NCBI GenBank assembly: GCA_903905455.1
Contig: CAIVGN010000021.1
Location: 1-62,780, forward strand
Source: an uncultured Archangium sp.
GTDB taxonomy: Bacteria > Myxococcota > Myxococcia > Myxococcales > Myxococcaceae
Length of the DNA stretch: 62,780 nucleotides
Direction: 5' to 3'
Part shown: piece by piece, positions 28,248-38,040 of the stretch
Position numbering within the stretch: the first letter of the stretch is position 1
Layout: every line of letters begins with the position of its first letter
The notes under the pieces: generated by a model
Told to the model about the DNA's origin: nothing
Seen by the model: only the letters and a program-made list of their open reading frames with translations
The model's database searches: none
Position numbers and translations under genes: made by a program

Positions 28248-28701
28248 CGTCACGCCGACGTCCGCGAATGGAGCCGCCCCACGGCCACCCGTGCTCGTCG
28301 ATCTTGCGGTGGGAGCCCACTGGCTCCCGCGCAGGAGAGGCACCATCGTCATGCTCGCCGTCCTCGCGCTTCTGGACGTGCTCGCCGTGCGGATGCGGCT
28401 CGCGGCGCTGGCCGTCATCGCGCTGCCGTCCCTCGCCAACGCGAAATCGCTCAACCCGACGGCCTGTCCCGTGAGCGTCGTCCACACGCCCTGTTCGTAT
28501 GCCACGGTGCCGTCGGGGCAGTCGGGTTCACAAGAAGTCCAACACTCGACGTCGTCGCGCGCGGCAAGTTCCGCGATCGGCGTGAACGCCGGTTCCGTCG
28601 CTGCCGTGGCGAACTTCTGGTTCCACCGACACACCGCCTGGGAGGTGTGCCGGTCGAACCATTGGCGATGCGGCTCTCTATGGGCGGGAAGATCCTGCGA
28701 G
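28248..28701. other. Gene-poor stretch, possible small secreted ORF
   Basis: No confident gene. On the plus strand an ATG at 28393 opens a frame with a good signal-peptide look (MRLAALAVIALPSLANA), then about 90 residues with scattered Cys. It then runs into the 3' end of the opposing gene, ending at 28917. The antisense frame is also open, and because the two third positions coincide, G/C bias cannot separate them. It may be a decayed gene. Confidence 0.3.
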
Positions 28702-30255
28702 TTACGGGAGTGCAGATCGCGCCGTGCCATGCCTCACGAACTCCGGCGGCGTCGCGACGCGGACGAGCTTCAGGCTGACGCCATCGTGCAGCACCTCGGC
28801 GTCCGCAGGAATCGGCGCCTCGCGCCTCGGTGGCGTCCCCCCGCCAGCAGGCAGCGCTGGGGCGTCGCCACCCAGGGATGGCCGAGCGCCGGCTGGCGGA
28901 GGTGGGCCGCGTCCTAACATCTCAACCTGCGCCCCGGGCTTGACCACGAGGAACAGCACCCGCTCGTAGCGCGCCCAGTCGTCAGCGCGAACGGCGTCGG
29001 GTTGCGCAATGCGCGTGTGCAGAAACCACGCACTCCACCACTCGGTACCGTGCGGTGCCACCACGAGGGTGCGTTCCGGGTTCGCGATGGATGACGCGAG
29101 TCCTTGAAGTTCCTGCATGGCGGTGGCGCGGAGGGCGGCCTGCCCGCCCTGGGGCAGGTAAACTGCGGTGCTCCCGACACCGATGAGCAACGCCGCGCCG
29201 AGTAGCGTCCGCCGCACCCACGCTGTGGAGACGTGCAGCAGCGCGAAGGCCCCGACCATGATCGCGGGCAGCAGGGCAATCAGCGAAAAGCGCATGGCCT
29301 TGTCCGGGCCGAACCACGGGCCCGTGAGGACCAGGACAGTGAGTGCGCCGCCGGCTGCGATTGCGACGTCGGCGGTGGGCAGGGTTGCGCGCCCGCGCCC
29401 TGCGACGACCAGTGCCGGCGTCACTGTCAACGCGAAGGCGAGCCACGAACCCCACTGTGCCAGGTGCATCGCGCCTCCCGGCGGCGTGGGCCCGCGCTTT
29501 CCATCTGCAGAGAACGCCGCCGGATTCGACAACGCCGTCATCAGGCGGTGGATGCGTGAAGGGTCGTACTTCAACATCACCCAGGCGGAGGTCGCCGCGA
29601 GCAGCATGACGCCTGCGGCAACCCACGGCAGCGCGTGTCGCCAGTCGGCCGCACGTTCGTGCCGCGCGATACAAACGAGCATCACGGCGGCCAGCAGTAC
29701 GAGCGCTGCTCCCAGCACGCCGATGTGCGTGAGCCCGAGCAGCCAGAGCGAGGCAAGCACGGCGAGGCCCCGCCGAGTGGTCGGCGCACCCAGCCAGGTG
29801 TGCAGCGTCGTCACCAGCAATGCGAGCCAGACGAGCGCCAGCGAGTTCTTCTGGAGTTCCCCGACGATCAGCAACCATGGAGAAGCAAGGCAGGCGAGCG
29901 CCGCTGCGGCGAGCGGACCCGCGTCGCCGTGGCCGCGAGCACGTGCCCATCGCCGCATGAGCACGAATACTGGCCATGCCACCTGCGGCGGCAGCACGGC
30001 GTCACAGCCCTTCACCGCCCAGACGATCGCCTCGGACTGCGACAGATGCGTCAGATGCATCAGCGCCCACGTCACCGACGCGTGCAGATGGAACGTCAGC
30101 GGCATGTCGGGAATACCCAATACGCCTCGGTCGAGCAGCGCGCGCGCCTGCACCAGGTAGTAGGCGCCGTTGATGCCCGGCACGTACGGGGTCCGGAACA
30201 GGAGCCAGGCGCGTGCGGCCACGGCCGTCGCGATGATCCATACCAGTGGAAACAT
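28702..30255 (-). CDS. Polytopic membrane protein, GT-C-like
   Basis: This 517-aa integral membrane protein has about ten hydrophobic helices between residues 1 and 400, followed by a soluble tail with a Pro/Gly-rich linker (GRGPPPPAG...). The arrangement (an early acidic/polar loop, many helices, then a periplasmic domain) resembles GT-C glycosyltransferases or polymer-handling membrane proteins, but I see no decisive motif. The ATG at 30255 begins directly in the first helix; the longer frame upstream is low-complexity and out of character. It stands alone. Confidence 0.7.
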   Translation of the reverse strand: MFPLVWIIATAVAARAWLLFRTPYVPGINGAYYLVQARALLDRGVLGIPDMPLTFHLHASVTWALMHLTHLSQSEAIVWAVKGCDAVLPPQVAWPVFVLMRRWARARGHGDAGPLAAAALACLASPWLLIVGELQKNSLALVWLALLVTTLHTWLGAPTTRRGLAVLASLWLLGLTHIGVLGAALVLLAAVMLVCIARHERAADWRHALPWVAAGVMLLAATSAWVMLKYDPSRIHRLMTALSNPAAFSADGKRGPTPPGGAMHLAQWGSWLAFALTVTPALVVAGRGRATLPTADVAIAAGGALTVLVLTGPWFGPDKAMRFSLIALLPAIMVGAFALLHVSTAWVRRTLLGAALLIGVGSTAVYLPQGGQAALRATAMQELQGLASSIANPERTLVVAPHGTEWWSAWFLHTRIAQPDAVRADDWARYERVLFLVVKPGAQVEMLGRGPPPPAGARPSLGGDAPALPAGGGTPPRREAPIPADAEVLHDGVSLKLVRVATPPEFVRHGTARSALP

Positions 30256-30368
30256 GGGTGAACTCCGGCGCGAGCAAAGTTGAGGAAGAACAAACCGCGG
30301 AAGTGGGAAGCGGAGGAGGCAGCCGAAGGCGGGGAAGTGGCGTGCCCCAATCGCTTCGCCGAGCCAGG

Positions 30369-30731
30369 CTACGTGCCAGTCGTCGGGTCCCAGAAGCTCG
30401 CGCTGTTGGAGCCGTGGGTGTTGGTGACGCCGCCGCCGAGGATCTGGCTGGAGGGCGCGAACTCGAGGTTGAACGTGCTGCCCGTGCGCCACTCGGGGTT
30501 GGGCAGCGCCCCGACGAGGCAGGCGCTTCGATCGAAGTGGGTGTTTTTCGTGGTGCCGGTATCAGCAAGACCCCGGCCAGACGTGGTGTCCAGCTTCCTC
30601 ACGAGAGAGAGCCGGGTGACCCCTCGCTCGAGTGCGGAATCGGCACGACTGGTCTGCGGATTCCGCAGCCGGCTCGACCGGGTGGCCTGCGGACGGTGCC
30701 CAATCGCCAGGCCGAGCCCGCCTTCAACCAC
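30369..30731 (-). pseudogene. Truncated secreted-protein fragment
   Basis: The last 75 or so codons before the stop at 30369 read like a genuine C-terminus (...FDRSACLVGALPNPEW, FNLEFAPSSQILGGG, SFWDPTTGT). The upstream part dissolves into Arg/Ser-rich noise and no ribosome-binding site or signal peptide is seen. The likely reading is a 5'-truncated remnant of a larger extracellular protein. The family is not recognised. Confidence 0.4.
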
Positions 30732-31011
30732 GGGCGCACCAGTGCAGGATGCCGAGCGCGTCCTCCATGTCGTCCGGCTGGTGCGCTACGCGAACTGAGG
30801 CGTTGGAGCCGCCTGGACGAGCGCCCGAAATCCATGGCCGGTTGAACGCTCTCTGTCTCCCACTCCACGCTGGTCGCGATTCGAGGCGGCCTCTTCGTCC
30901 TTCCCTTCAGAGGGGTCCGACGACGAGCCCGCTCGTGGCTCTCTGCCCGAGCTCCGTCCCCGACGCGAGAGGGCGCGAACCAGCGTCGAACCCGGCGGGA
31001 ACGTGGGCAGA

Positions 31012-31052
31012 AACGGCGACGGCCCCGAGTATTTCTCCTCGAGGCCGCCGTT
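31012..31052. terminator. Imperfect hairpin
   Basis: Arms AACGGCG-GCC-CGAG and CTCG-GGC-CGCCGTT pair with a 3-nt bulge, one mismatch and an 8-nt T-rich loop. It is followed on the plus strand by AACTTTCT. It could be a transcription stop downstream of the AbiE operon, but the distance (about 170 bp from the toxin stop) makes this uncertain. Confidence 0.35.
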
Positions 31053-31111
31053 AACTTTCTAAGGGCCACCGGTTGGTCACCGGCTCCCTTCAACTCGACG
31101 AAGGGCTCGAG

Positions 31112-31132
31112 CTGCGAACCCACTCTGCGGGG
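31112..31132 (+). repeat. Direct repeat, left copy
   Basis: The motif CTGCGAACC-CACT-CTGCGGGG occurs here and, with a 3-nt AAT centre, at 41578-41597, in the same orientation. The pair flanks AbiE, Wadjet and the recombinase, so it could be a recombination scar or att-like pair. The core length differs by one base, which argues caution. Confidence 0.4.
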
Positions 31133-31222
31133 CGTTTCAGAGAGTGGCGAACTCGCAAGGGCAGGGGACTGCTGAGGAACCCCGCAGATTCGACAAGGTG
31201 GGTCCCCCATTGAGTTCGCACC

Positions 31223-32137
31223 TCAGCGACGCCAGGGCCCGCCGGGCTTCCACGTTCCTGCCCAGCCTGCTTCCCCTGCCGCGCGCAGGAGCGGCTCCGC
31301 GCAGAATCCGGCGACGCGAACGATCGCTGCTTCGAGTTCGCCGGCGTCGCTCGCGGCGGTCTTCTTCGCAAACGCCGCCCACTGCCCCTTTCTCGACTTG
31401 TCGTCGAAGAATGCAGGGGTCAGCGCTGCAGGCGCTGTCGTCGGGACCGGAGTGCCGCGTCGCTTGAAGGTCGCCCGAATGGCTTTCACCAGGAGCGCCC
31501 CGTCGAACTCGAAGAGGTCGGACATGACGCGCAGATCGTAGAAGTCCTTCATTCGCGTGTTGGCGAGGCCGAGCTTCACCATGGCCTCGACCTTCTCCGC
31601 GACGACTGTCTCTCGGGGGTAGACGCGGAGCTTGGGCGCGGCGAAGTCGAGGAGCGGTGGGAAGTCGATCGCTCGCGCTGCCGGAGTGACGGCGTCGCCG
31701 AAGCCGACATCGATCTGGACGCGCACCTTCGCCGCTGCGACGTGGGCGGTCAGCGTCAGGCGGACGCCGCCGTCCTCCTGATCTTCCCGAATCGGGCTCG
31801 CCACGACGGATGCACGGTCGAAGGTCACCCCATCGTCCTCGACCTGTTGGTCGAAGATCTCGAGGAAGACCTCCTTGACGTGTTTCTCGGTCGAGTCACC
31901 GGAGCCCAGGAAGTCGAGGTCCCTCGTTGCCCGATGGGGCTTGCCTGTCCAGATGGTGAAGAGCGCTGCGCCCTTCAGGATGAAGGTCTTCGCGTGCGGA
32001 GAAGAGGCGATCCGATAGAGCAGGCGCTCGTTCACGTACCGAACCAGCACGAGCTGAAAGTCGTCGCCCCGCGTCTTCGACAGATCCAGGAGACGCGAGC
32101 GCACCGAAGCACCAACGTCCTTGGGCTTCTTCGTCAT
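31223..32137 (-). CDS. abiEii: AbiEii-type nucleotidyltransferase toxin
   Basis: This 304-aa toxin of the type IV AbiE abortive-infection system belongs to the nucleotidyltransferase AbiEii/AbiGii family. The fold is marked by FILKGAALFTIW followed by RATRDLDFLG (metal-binding D-x-D). A later K/D-containing VVAEKVEAMVKLG...RMKDFYDL block is highly typical. Family members modify tRNA or nucleotides and stop growth. The ATG overlaps the antitoxin stop (ATGA), so toxin translation is coupled to antitoxin. Confidence 0.9.
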   Translation of the reverse strand: MTKKPKDVGASVRSRLLDLSKTRGDDFQLVLVRYVNERLLYRIASSPHAKTFILKGAALFTIWTGKPHRATRDLDFLGSGDSTEKHVKEVFLEIFDQQVEDDGVTFDRASVVASPIREDQEDGGVRLTLTAHVAAAKVRVQIDVGFGDAVTPAARAIDFPPLLDFAAPKLRVYPRETVVAEKVEAMVKLGLANTRMKDFYDLRVMSDLFEFDGALLVKAIRATFKRRGTPVPTTAPAALTPAFFDDKSRKGQWAAFAKKTAASDAGELEAAIVRVAGFCAEPLLRAAGEAGWAGTWKPGGPWRR

Positions 32138-32766
32138 GCCAGTGCCTCCAGGTAGGGGCGCATTACGCTGGAAACCCGATCGGCCGTTCCGGCGGCGACG
32201 AGGGCCTCGATGCTGAAATCCGCTCCTCTGTTCTTCTTCGGTGAACGTCCGCGCGTGAGGTATTCGCGGAGTGCGCTGATCGCCACGTCGAGGCCAACGT
32301 GACGGCGATAGCGGAAGCAGTCAGCGACGGTCTTCGATGCCGAGGTGAGGCGGACCGGAACGCCTTCGATGATTCGCTCCTCGACCCCATGCGCCAGCGC
32401 GGACCCGCTCGCGCGCACGATCTCGAGCTTCGACGGGGTGGATCGGGGTGCTCGTGCGTGAGTGTCGATCAGCACCCACACCGCATGCGGGACTTCCGTC
32501 GTCAGCCCGTGCATCTGGAGCGAGCTGAGAAGACAGATGACTCCGTGAGTGACCCGCTTCATCGTCTCCGCGATCGTGTGCAGTTCGGTGATGTGGGCGT
32601 TGGGGGCCTGGTACATGCCGCGGCCGACGCGTTCGAGCAGTCCTTGTGCGACCAATCGGCCCAGGTAGGAGCGGGGAATCCCCTGGGCCGCGAGTTCTCT
32701 CGAGCGCAGGGGGCCCTTCCGCGCGAGGCGGAGGAGCAGGTCGCTCTTGTCGGTGGACTTCTGCAT
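32134..32766 (-). CDS. abiEi: AbiEi-type antitoxin
   Basis: This 210-aa antitoxin and autorepressor has an N-terminal winged helix (residues 8-50: LLLRLARKGPLRSRELAAQG, YLGRLVAQGLLERVGRGMYQ), the AbiEi signature. The C-terminal domain (SKTVADCFRYRRHVGLDVAISALREYL) is also conserved in the family. The ATG at 32766 was chosen since it starts right before the winged helix. The upstream 95 bp are AT-richer, with ATACAAAACG and TATATT elements that may be its promoter and operator. Confidence 0.88.
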   Translation of the reverse strand: MQKSTDKSDLLLRLARKGPLRSRELAAQGIPRSYLGRLVAQGLLERVGRGMYQAPNAHITELHTIAETMKRVTHGVICLLSSLQMHGLTTEVPHAVWVLIDTHARAPRSTPSKLEIVRASGSALAHGVEERIIEGVPVRLTSASKTVADCFRYRRHVGLDVAISALREYLTRGRSPKKNRGADFSIEALVAAGTADRVSSVMRPYLEALA

Positions 32767-32853
32767 GGTTCGAAACGTCGGTTGAGGAATATACAGACAG
32801 ACGTTTTGTATCAGTCGGAGCCCAGCTGGGCAAGCTGCGGTACCGAGCGCGCC

Positions 32854-32883
32854 AATAGCCACCTTCCCATCAAAGTGGCCATT
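32854..32883 (-). terminator. Hairpin after jetD, shared with second operon
   Basis: A 12-bp stem with a 6-nt loop lies 13 nt downstream of the jetD stop. It closely resembles the hairpin after the McrC-like gene (45149-45182): 29 of 36 aligned bases are identical. Its two non-Watson-Crick pairs are A/C on the plus strand and so G-U wobbles in the minus-strand RNA, as expected for an RNA hairpin transcribed from the jet operon. Confidence 0.7.
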
Positions 32884-32895
32884 CGATCCGCCGCG

Positions 32896-34077
32896 TTATC
32901 GCGCGCCGAGCTTCTCGAGCGCTTCGCGCACCCAGCCAAAGCCGATGCGCTCCTGCTCGAGCCGAAGGCGCTCTCCCCAGGTTCCCCTAAGCAATTCGCG
33001 GTGCAGCGCGTTCTCGGGCTCCGTCAGGCGGGTGAGGGACTCGGTGCTCGGTGTCTTCTCGGTCACCCACATCGGCCGGTGGGCGAGGAACGTCGCCCGA
33101 TCCATCAGCAGGGACTGGGCCCGGGGGAAATGGCCGCGAAACCGGTCAAGCATGGCAAACCCGTGAGTGTCGATGTCGCCCCAGTAGAAGAGTCGCCGCG
33201 TCGCCAGCCACGGAATCTCCCCCAGCTTCTCCAGCGCGTAGCCCTGACCGAAGACCACGAGCGTCCGAGGCCGTGGCAACAGCGCGAGGCCGTTCACCTC
33301 GTTCTCGGTGACGATGATGTCTTCGACCCCGAGCTCGAGCTTCGCCAGTTCCGTCGCAGGCACCGAGAGATCCGACAGCCCGTGAAGGTGCTGCGACTCG
33401 TCGAGAATGCGGAACCGCACCAGGGCGGGCTTCTCTCTCAAACCAAAGCGCCGATCGAACGAAGACCCCTGCTCGAGGTCCTCAGCGGGGAGGACGAGCT
33501 CGAGCAAGTCCGCGAGGACCTGACGATGCGTCTCGATGAACTTGGTGTCGACCCCTTCGATCTCCAACTGCCGACGGTAGAGCCCCGAGCGCGGGCGGCG
33601 AGCGAACCACTGGAGCACGAGGACGAACCCGTCCCAGTGTGCTTCGTGCTCGAGCACCTTCAGCGGCCGCGCTCCCATCCAATCCGCGAGGACGGGAAGG
33701 ACCGCGACGGTCTGTTCCCGGAGCGCCCGGAACCGCTCTGCGGCGCGCGTCTTTCCGATGATCCTCAGCGCGGCGGCCTCGGTCGGGATCAGCACCCGGC
33801 CGGGTACCTGGTTGGTGCCGAGCTGTCGGTGATCGACCTCGTCGAACTCGAGGACGTAGCCGTGCTCGCGGCTGCCTTCCTCGAGCGCGCGGATCCATCG
33901 GCGCACCTCGTCGAAACGCTCACCCAGGTCCCTCGCCGTCGGTCGACGCAGGCGAAGCTGCTTCGGGAAGAGCGCCTCGCCCTGGATACCGGCGCGCAGG
34001 ACTTCCCCCCGGTCCCACAGGCGCTGCACCTGGGTGACGAGCTCCGCTGGCGTGGTCCACGCTGAGGCCGACATCAC
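32896..34077 (-). CDS. jetD: Wadjet nuclease subunit JetD
   Basis: This 393-aa Toprim-type nuclease is the DNA-cleaving subunit of the Wadjet anti-plasmid system. The C-terminal Toprim region shows the metal-binding Glu in VTENEVNGL (about residue 255) and FYWGDIDTHGF (about 300), both hallmarks of JetD. The N-terminal part corresponds to the DUF3322-type domain. It starts GTG-ATG at 34077/34074, overlapping the jetC stop. It is the last gene of jetABCD. Confidence 0.93.
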   Translation of the reverse strand: MMSASAWTTPAELVTQVQRLWDRGEVLRAGIQGEALFPKQLRLRRPTARDLGERFDEVRRWIRALEEGSREHGYVLEFDEVDHRQLGTNQVPGRVLIPTEAAALRIIGKTRAAERFRALREQTVAVLPVLADWMGARPLKVLEHEAHWDGFVLVLQWFARRPRSGLYRRQLEIEGVDTKFIETHRQVLADLLELVLPAEDLEQGSSFDRRFGLREKPALVRFRILDESQHLHGLSDLSVPATELAKLELGVEDIIVTENEVNGLALLPRPRTLVVFGQGYALEKLGEIPWLATRRLFYWGDIDTHGFAMLDRFRGHFPRAQSLLMDRATFLAHRPMWVTEKTPSTESLTRLTEPENALHRELLRGTWGERLRLEQERIGFGWVREALEKLGAR

Positions 34078-37000
34078 GCGCCTCGTCGCGCCTTCTCTTC
34101 GCGGTACTCCGTGATGGTCAGGTTTCTGAGCTTCGAACTCTGGCCATCGAGATTGGACACGAAGCCGACGTTCGCCACGTAGGGCTCGATCACGTGGATC
34201 TTCTGCAGCGGGGTGACCACCAGGAGCTGCAGGTTCAGCTTCTGGAAGAGATCGAGCCCAAACTTCGCCGAGTCGTCGGAGCCCCGGCCGAAGGCCTCAT
34301 CGATCACCACGAAGCGGAACGACCGTGACTTGCTCTCCCCCCACTCGAGGCCGAATTGGTACGCGAGGCTCGCCGCCAGCACCGTGTAGGCGAGCTTCTC
34401 TTTCTGGCCGCCCGACTTCCCGCCCGAGTCGGTGTAGTGCTCATGTTCCCGCTCGTCTTCAGCCCAGCGCTCAGAGGCCGAGAAGGTGAACCAGTTTCGA
34501 ACGTCGGTCACCTTGCGCGTCCACTTCTGGTCGAGGTCAGTGCTGCCTTCGCGGCCGCGGAAGCGCTCGATGATCTGCTTGACCTGCAGGAACTTGGTCT
34601 CGGAATAGGCCTCGTCGCCCGAGCCGGTCAGCGCGCCTTCGGTGCAGGCTTTGAGGTCCATCTGAAAGTCGCGCACCTCGGCGTCTGTGGCGTTGGCGGC
34701 CTCGAGCCGAATGAAGCGACCCTCGTTGAAATCGATCTCGCGCAGCGACTTGTTGATGAGCTCGATCCGCTCCGCGATTTGCACCCGCTCACCCCGCAGC
34801 TGCGCCTGGAAGCTCGCCACCTCGTGGATGGTGTTCTCGTTGAGCAGGTCCTTGAACCGCTTCTCGAAGCGCGGAAGATCATCGGTGCGCAGCGTCACCA
34901 GCATCTTGCGGAACTCCGGGGCCGCTTCGATGCTGGCGTCGGCCTCGCGCGTCTCGACCGGCCAGGTGTTGCGGTAGTCCACCATGGCCGAGACGATCTT
35001 CTGCCCCAGCCTCCCCAGGCGGAGTTCGTCGGCGTCGATGCGGCTCTGCAGCCAGGTGCGCAGCTCACTCTCGGCTGCGTCTGCATTGTCGATCGTCAAG
35101 GCCGCGCTCGCCCCGCACTCGCGGTGCAGCTCACCGAGCCGCTCGAAGCGGGCACGCTCTTCAGGACTGGTGGCGTCGACCAGGGCGATCATTCGCGCCA
35201 GGGTGCGCTCCAGCGTGACGCGGAGCGCATCAGCGCGGGTGCGCTGGTCGCGCGCCTCGGTGAGCCGGGCGTCGGCGGCCGCGAGCGCCTTCTCGATGCC
35301 CCGCAGCTGCTTTTCGAGCGCCCGCAAGAGGTCAGAGGTGCTCTCGAGCGCCTCGAGTTCAGCCGTGAGCCGCTGGAGCGCCGCCACGCTCTGCCGCCAG
35401 TCGAGATCGTCGAAGCTGCGGTGGGCGGCGACCGCCTTGAGCGCGTCGAGTTGCTTGCGCAGCCGCTGCTCTTCGCTGGCGGTCGAGCCGAGGGCGGTGG
35501 CTGCCCCTTGGGCCTGCCGCTCGATCTCCTGCAGCTCCCGCTCGACCGCGGCCCGTTTCTCGTGGTTCGACCAGCCGAGGACGTAGCGGGTCCGGTCGTC
35601 GACCCGGCCCCGATCGTCCTTCGAGTGCATCACGCCGCCGCGCTTCTGCTGGCCGCTGCGCGTGAGCCCTTCTTTCTCCCGGCGGAACTCCTCGAGCGAC
35701 TCGCAGCAGACCGGGTTGAACTGCCTGCCAACGTGGTCTTCCAGCCAGTCAGCCAGCAACGAGCCGGGCTTGAACTGCAGCTTGCGAACCAGCGACGCAG
35801 GCTGGCTGGGAGGCGTACGCGGCTGCTTCCCCTCCTTCACCCGGTGGTAGACGAGCCGCGTGCCGAGCTGGGTCTGGTCCACCCATTTGGACACCGCCGC
35901 GTAGTGCTCGTCGGCGACCAGGAGCGACGTGCCAAAGCCACGCAGCACGCGCTCGATGGCGCCTTCCCACGCGCGCTCGTCGTCGCGGACCTGCATCAAC
36001 TCGCCGGCAAACGGCAGGTGCTCCTCGTCGATGGCCAGCGCCTCGCACAGCCTGGTCCGTACTCGGAGCACGTCGGTGGGGATGTTGGACTTCCGCTGGC
36101 GCAGCGACTCGACTTCAGCCGCGAGCGCCTCCCGTTGCTGCTTCAGCTCACGAAACCGGACCTCGTCATCGATTGACTTCGCACGCAGCGAGGCCAGGCG
36201 GTCCTCGAGAGGGGGCTGGCCTTCCGTGGCATGGCGCACGTTCGACAGGAAGCCCTGAGCGTCGGTCGTCACGGCCAGCCCGGCTTGCTGCGCGCTCGCG
36301 TCGTAGGCCTCGGCTCGCCGGACCCGCTCGCGCCGTTCGCGGTCGTGATCGCCGATCTCCTGCTTGATGCGCTCGATGCGCTCGCCGCCATTTCGCGCGA
36401 TGTCCTGCTTGAGCCCGTCGCGCTGCGCGTTGAGGTCGGTGCGCTGCGCCTCGGCTTGCGAAACCTCGACTGAGAGCTGGGCGAGCTGTTCGCCACACTG
36501 GGCCAGGCTCTGGCCCAACAGGTCGACGCGCTGGGCCGCGAACCACGCCTTGAGCGCCTCGCGGCAGGCGCGCTCCTCGCGCACCTTGGCGCTGACGAGC
36601 TGGTGCTGATCGCAGTCTTCGACCAGGGGCGTCAGGCGCCGCAGTTGCTCCTTGGCTCTGAGCACCGCCTCATGCGCCCTGGTGAGATCATCGACGTGTG
36701 CGACGAGGTTCGCGATGCGCTCCTCGACGGGGAAGGGCTGCAGCATGTGCTGCCGCACGAAGTCGGTGAGGTTGCCGACCGACTTCATCGAGACGGTCTG
36801 GTGAAACAGGTCGAGCGCCTGGTCGTTCTGAATTCCAAAACGCCTGCGGAAGGCCGACACGTAGGGGGGAAACGAGTCGTGGACCTCTTTCGTCACGCCC
36901 TTGAGCCGCTTGCGCAGCTCGGAGATGTCGCTGATGCCGGAGAAGTGCTCGGCGATGGAGAGCTTCTGGTCGGCGACGACGAACACGCGGGCGGGCTGAC

Positions 37001-37451
37001 CTTCCTGCTCCCTCATCCAGAACACCTGGGCCAGCGTCACGTGTTGCTGGTAGCCCTCGTTGAAGAAGTGGGCGAGCAGTACGGAGTAGCTGTGCCCATC
37101 GCGCAGCGCCACGGGCCTGGCCCCGGCGCCCACCTCGCTTCGCTCTGCCTTGTAGTGACCCAGGAAATAGGAGCGCACCGTGCGCTCGCGCGTCTCCGCG
37201 CCAGCCGCCTTGTTGTAGGCGACCCGTTGGGGCGCGATGAGGAGCGTGGTCAGGGCATCGACGATCGTCGATTTGCCCGAGCCGATGTCACCAGTCAGCA
37301 AGGACGTCTCGCCGCCCAGTTCGAGGTGCCACACCTTCTGATCAAACGTTCCCCAGTTGAGGACCTCGAGCCTCTGAAGGCGGAAGCCGGCCCGCTCGCT
37401 GGGCGCGGCGAGGTCGAGCAGGTCTGCCTGCTGTGCGTCACCGGGGGTCAC
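34074..37451 (-). CDS. jetC: Wadjet SMC-like ATPase JetC
   Basis: This 1125-aa MukB/SMC-like motor forms the loop-extruding core of Wadjet. The N-terminal Walker A LLTGDIGSGKST is near residue 60. Long coiled coils follow (about 250-500 and 620-1000) with a hinge-type segment between. The C-terminal ABC signature SGGQKEK and Walker B FVVIDEAFGRGSDDS complete the head. The GTG start overlaps the jetB stop (GTGA). Wadjet recognises small circular DNA by extrusion and JetD then cleaves it. Confidence 0.95.
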   Translation of the reverse strand: MTPGDAQQADLLDLAAPSERAGFRLQRLEVLNWGTFDQKVWHLELGGETSLLTGDIGSGKSTIVDALTTLLIAPQRVAYNKAAGAETRERTVRSYFLGHYKAERSEVGAGARPVALRDGHSYSVLLAHFFNEGYQQHVTLAQVFWMREQEGQPARVFVVADQKLSIAEHFSGISDISELRKRLKGVTKEVHDSFPPYVSAFRRRFGIQNDQALDLFHQTVSMKSVGNLTDFVRQHMLQPFPVEERIANLVAHVDDLTRAHEAVLRAKEQLRRLTPLVEDCDQHQLVSAKVREERACREALKAWFAAQRVDLLGQSLAQCGEQLAQLSVEVSQAEAQRTDLNAQRDGLKQDIARNGGERIERIKQEIGDHDRERRERVRRAEAYDASAQQAGLAVTTDAQGFLSNVRHATEGQPPLEDRLASLRAKSIDDEVRFRELKQQREALAAEVESLRQRKSNIPTDVLRVRTRLCEALAIDEEHLPFAGELMQVRDDERAWEGAIERVLRGFGTSLLVADEHYAAVSKWVDQTQLGTRLVYHRVKEGKQPRTPPSQPASLVRKLQFKPGSLLADWLEDHVGRQFNPVCCESLEEFRREKEGLTRSGQQKRGGVMHSKDDRGRVDDRTRYVLGWSNHEKRAAVERELQEIERQAQGAATALGSTASEEQRLRKQLDALKAVAAHRSFDDLDWRQSVAALQRLTAELEALESTSDLLRALEKQLRGIEKALAAADARLTEARDQRTRADALRVTLERTLARMIALVDATSPEERARFERLGELHRECGASAALTIDNADAAESELRTWLQSRIDADELRLGRLGQKIVSAMVDYRNTWPVETREADASIEAAPEFRKMLVTLRTDDLPRFEKRFKDLLNENTIHEVASFQAQLRGERVQIAERIELINKSLREIDFNEGRFIRLEAANATDAEVRDFQMDLKACTEGALTGSGDEAYSETKFLQVKQIIERFRGREGSTDLDQKWTRKVTDVRNWFTFSASERWAEDEREHEHYTDSGGKSGGQKEKLAYTVLAASLAYQFGLEWGESKSRSFRFVVIDEAFGRGSDDSAKFGLDLFQKLNLQLLVVTPLQKIHVIEPYVANVGFVSNLDGQSSKLRNLTITEYREEKARRGA

Positions 37452-38035
37452 GACGCGGCTTCCTTCGCGGCGGCGTGGGCGCGGTAGGTGACGAGCAGTT
37501 CCTCGAGGAACTGGGCGTCGACGAAGGTCTTGAGCAGGCGCACCACCTCGTACTCGCCCTCCCGGCCCTTGAGCTGGCGCAGGAAGCCGAGCTCCCGCAC
37601 CTTGTTGATATGGCCGGCAATCTGATCGACGAGCCGCGCCTCGTTGGTGGTCTCGCGCAGGAAGTGACGGAGCAGCTCGACGATCTCTTCGCGGCGCAGC
37701 ACGACTCGACGGTCGGCCCCTCCGCCGTCGGCCTCCGCGAGCTTCTTGCGCAGCAGCACCAGCAGCAGGCTGACGGGGTAGGCAAGCGGTCGCCTTGGAA
37801 TGAGGCGGGGCAGGTCTTCACCCTCGTCGAGAGGGCGCTGTCGCAAGAGGGCGTAGCCTTCGGCCTCGTCGACCTCGAGCTGGAGGCCCATCACTGCCAG
37901 GTGATCGCGAACCCGCGCCTGCAGCGTCAGCAGGTGCTGCCAGTGCCGCTCGTCGTCTTCGCGCCAGACCACGCCCTTCATCAGGGCAATCACCACCTGG
38001 GGCAGCGTGTCAGTCGGGTCGGCGGCTTGTTTCAT
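37448..38035 (-). CDS. jetB: Wadjet kleisin-associated subunit JetB
   Basis: This 195-aa protein of the DUF4194 family corresponds to JetB, the MukE-like KITE subunit of Wadjet. It is made of winged-helix-like helices (VRDHLAVMGLQLEVDEAEGYALLRQ, LVDQIAGHINKVRELGFL). Position between jetA and jetC, with a 5-nt gap to jetA and a GTGA overlap to jetC, is the standard type I order. Confidence 0.9.
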   Translation of the reverse strand: MKQAADPTDTLPQVVIALMKGVVWREDDERHWQHLLTLQARVRDHLAVMGLQLEVDEAEGYALLRQRPLDEGEDLPRLIPRRPLAYPVSLLLVLLRKKLAEADGGGADRRVVLRREEIVELLRHFLRETTNEARLVDQIAGHINKVRELGFLRQLKGREGEYEVVRLLKTFVDAQFLEELLVTYRAHAAAKEAAS

Positions 38036-38040
38036 GGCTG

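Larger units (their letters stand above)
30732..31222. other. Intergenic stretch before AbiE
   Basis: I see no supportable gene in these 490 bases. They hold a long imperfect hairpin (31012-31052), a 21-bp motif that recurs next to the serine recombinase (31112-31132), and an inverted partial copy of it (31180-31190). It probably marks the junction between older chromosome and the defence island. Confidence 0.5.

Noticed and set aside
27747-28730. Minus-strand frame across the lipoprotein gene and the gene-poor stretch
   Set aside because: It spans a supported gene in antisense; a short protein-like patch near 28500 alone is not enough.
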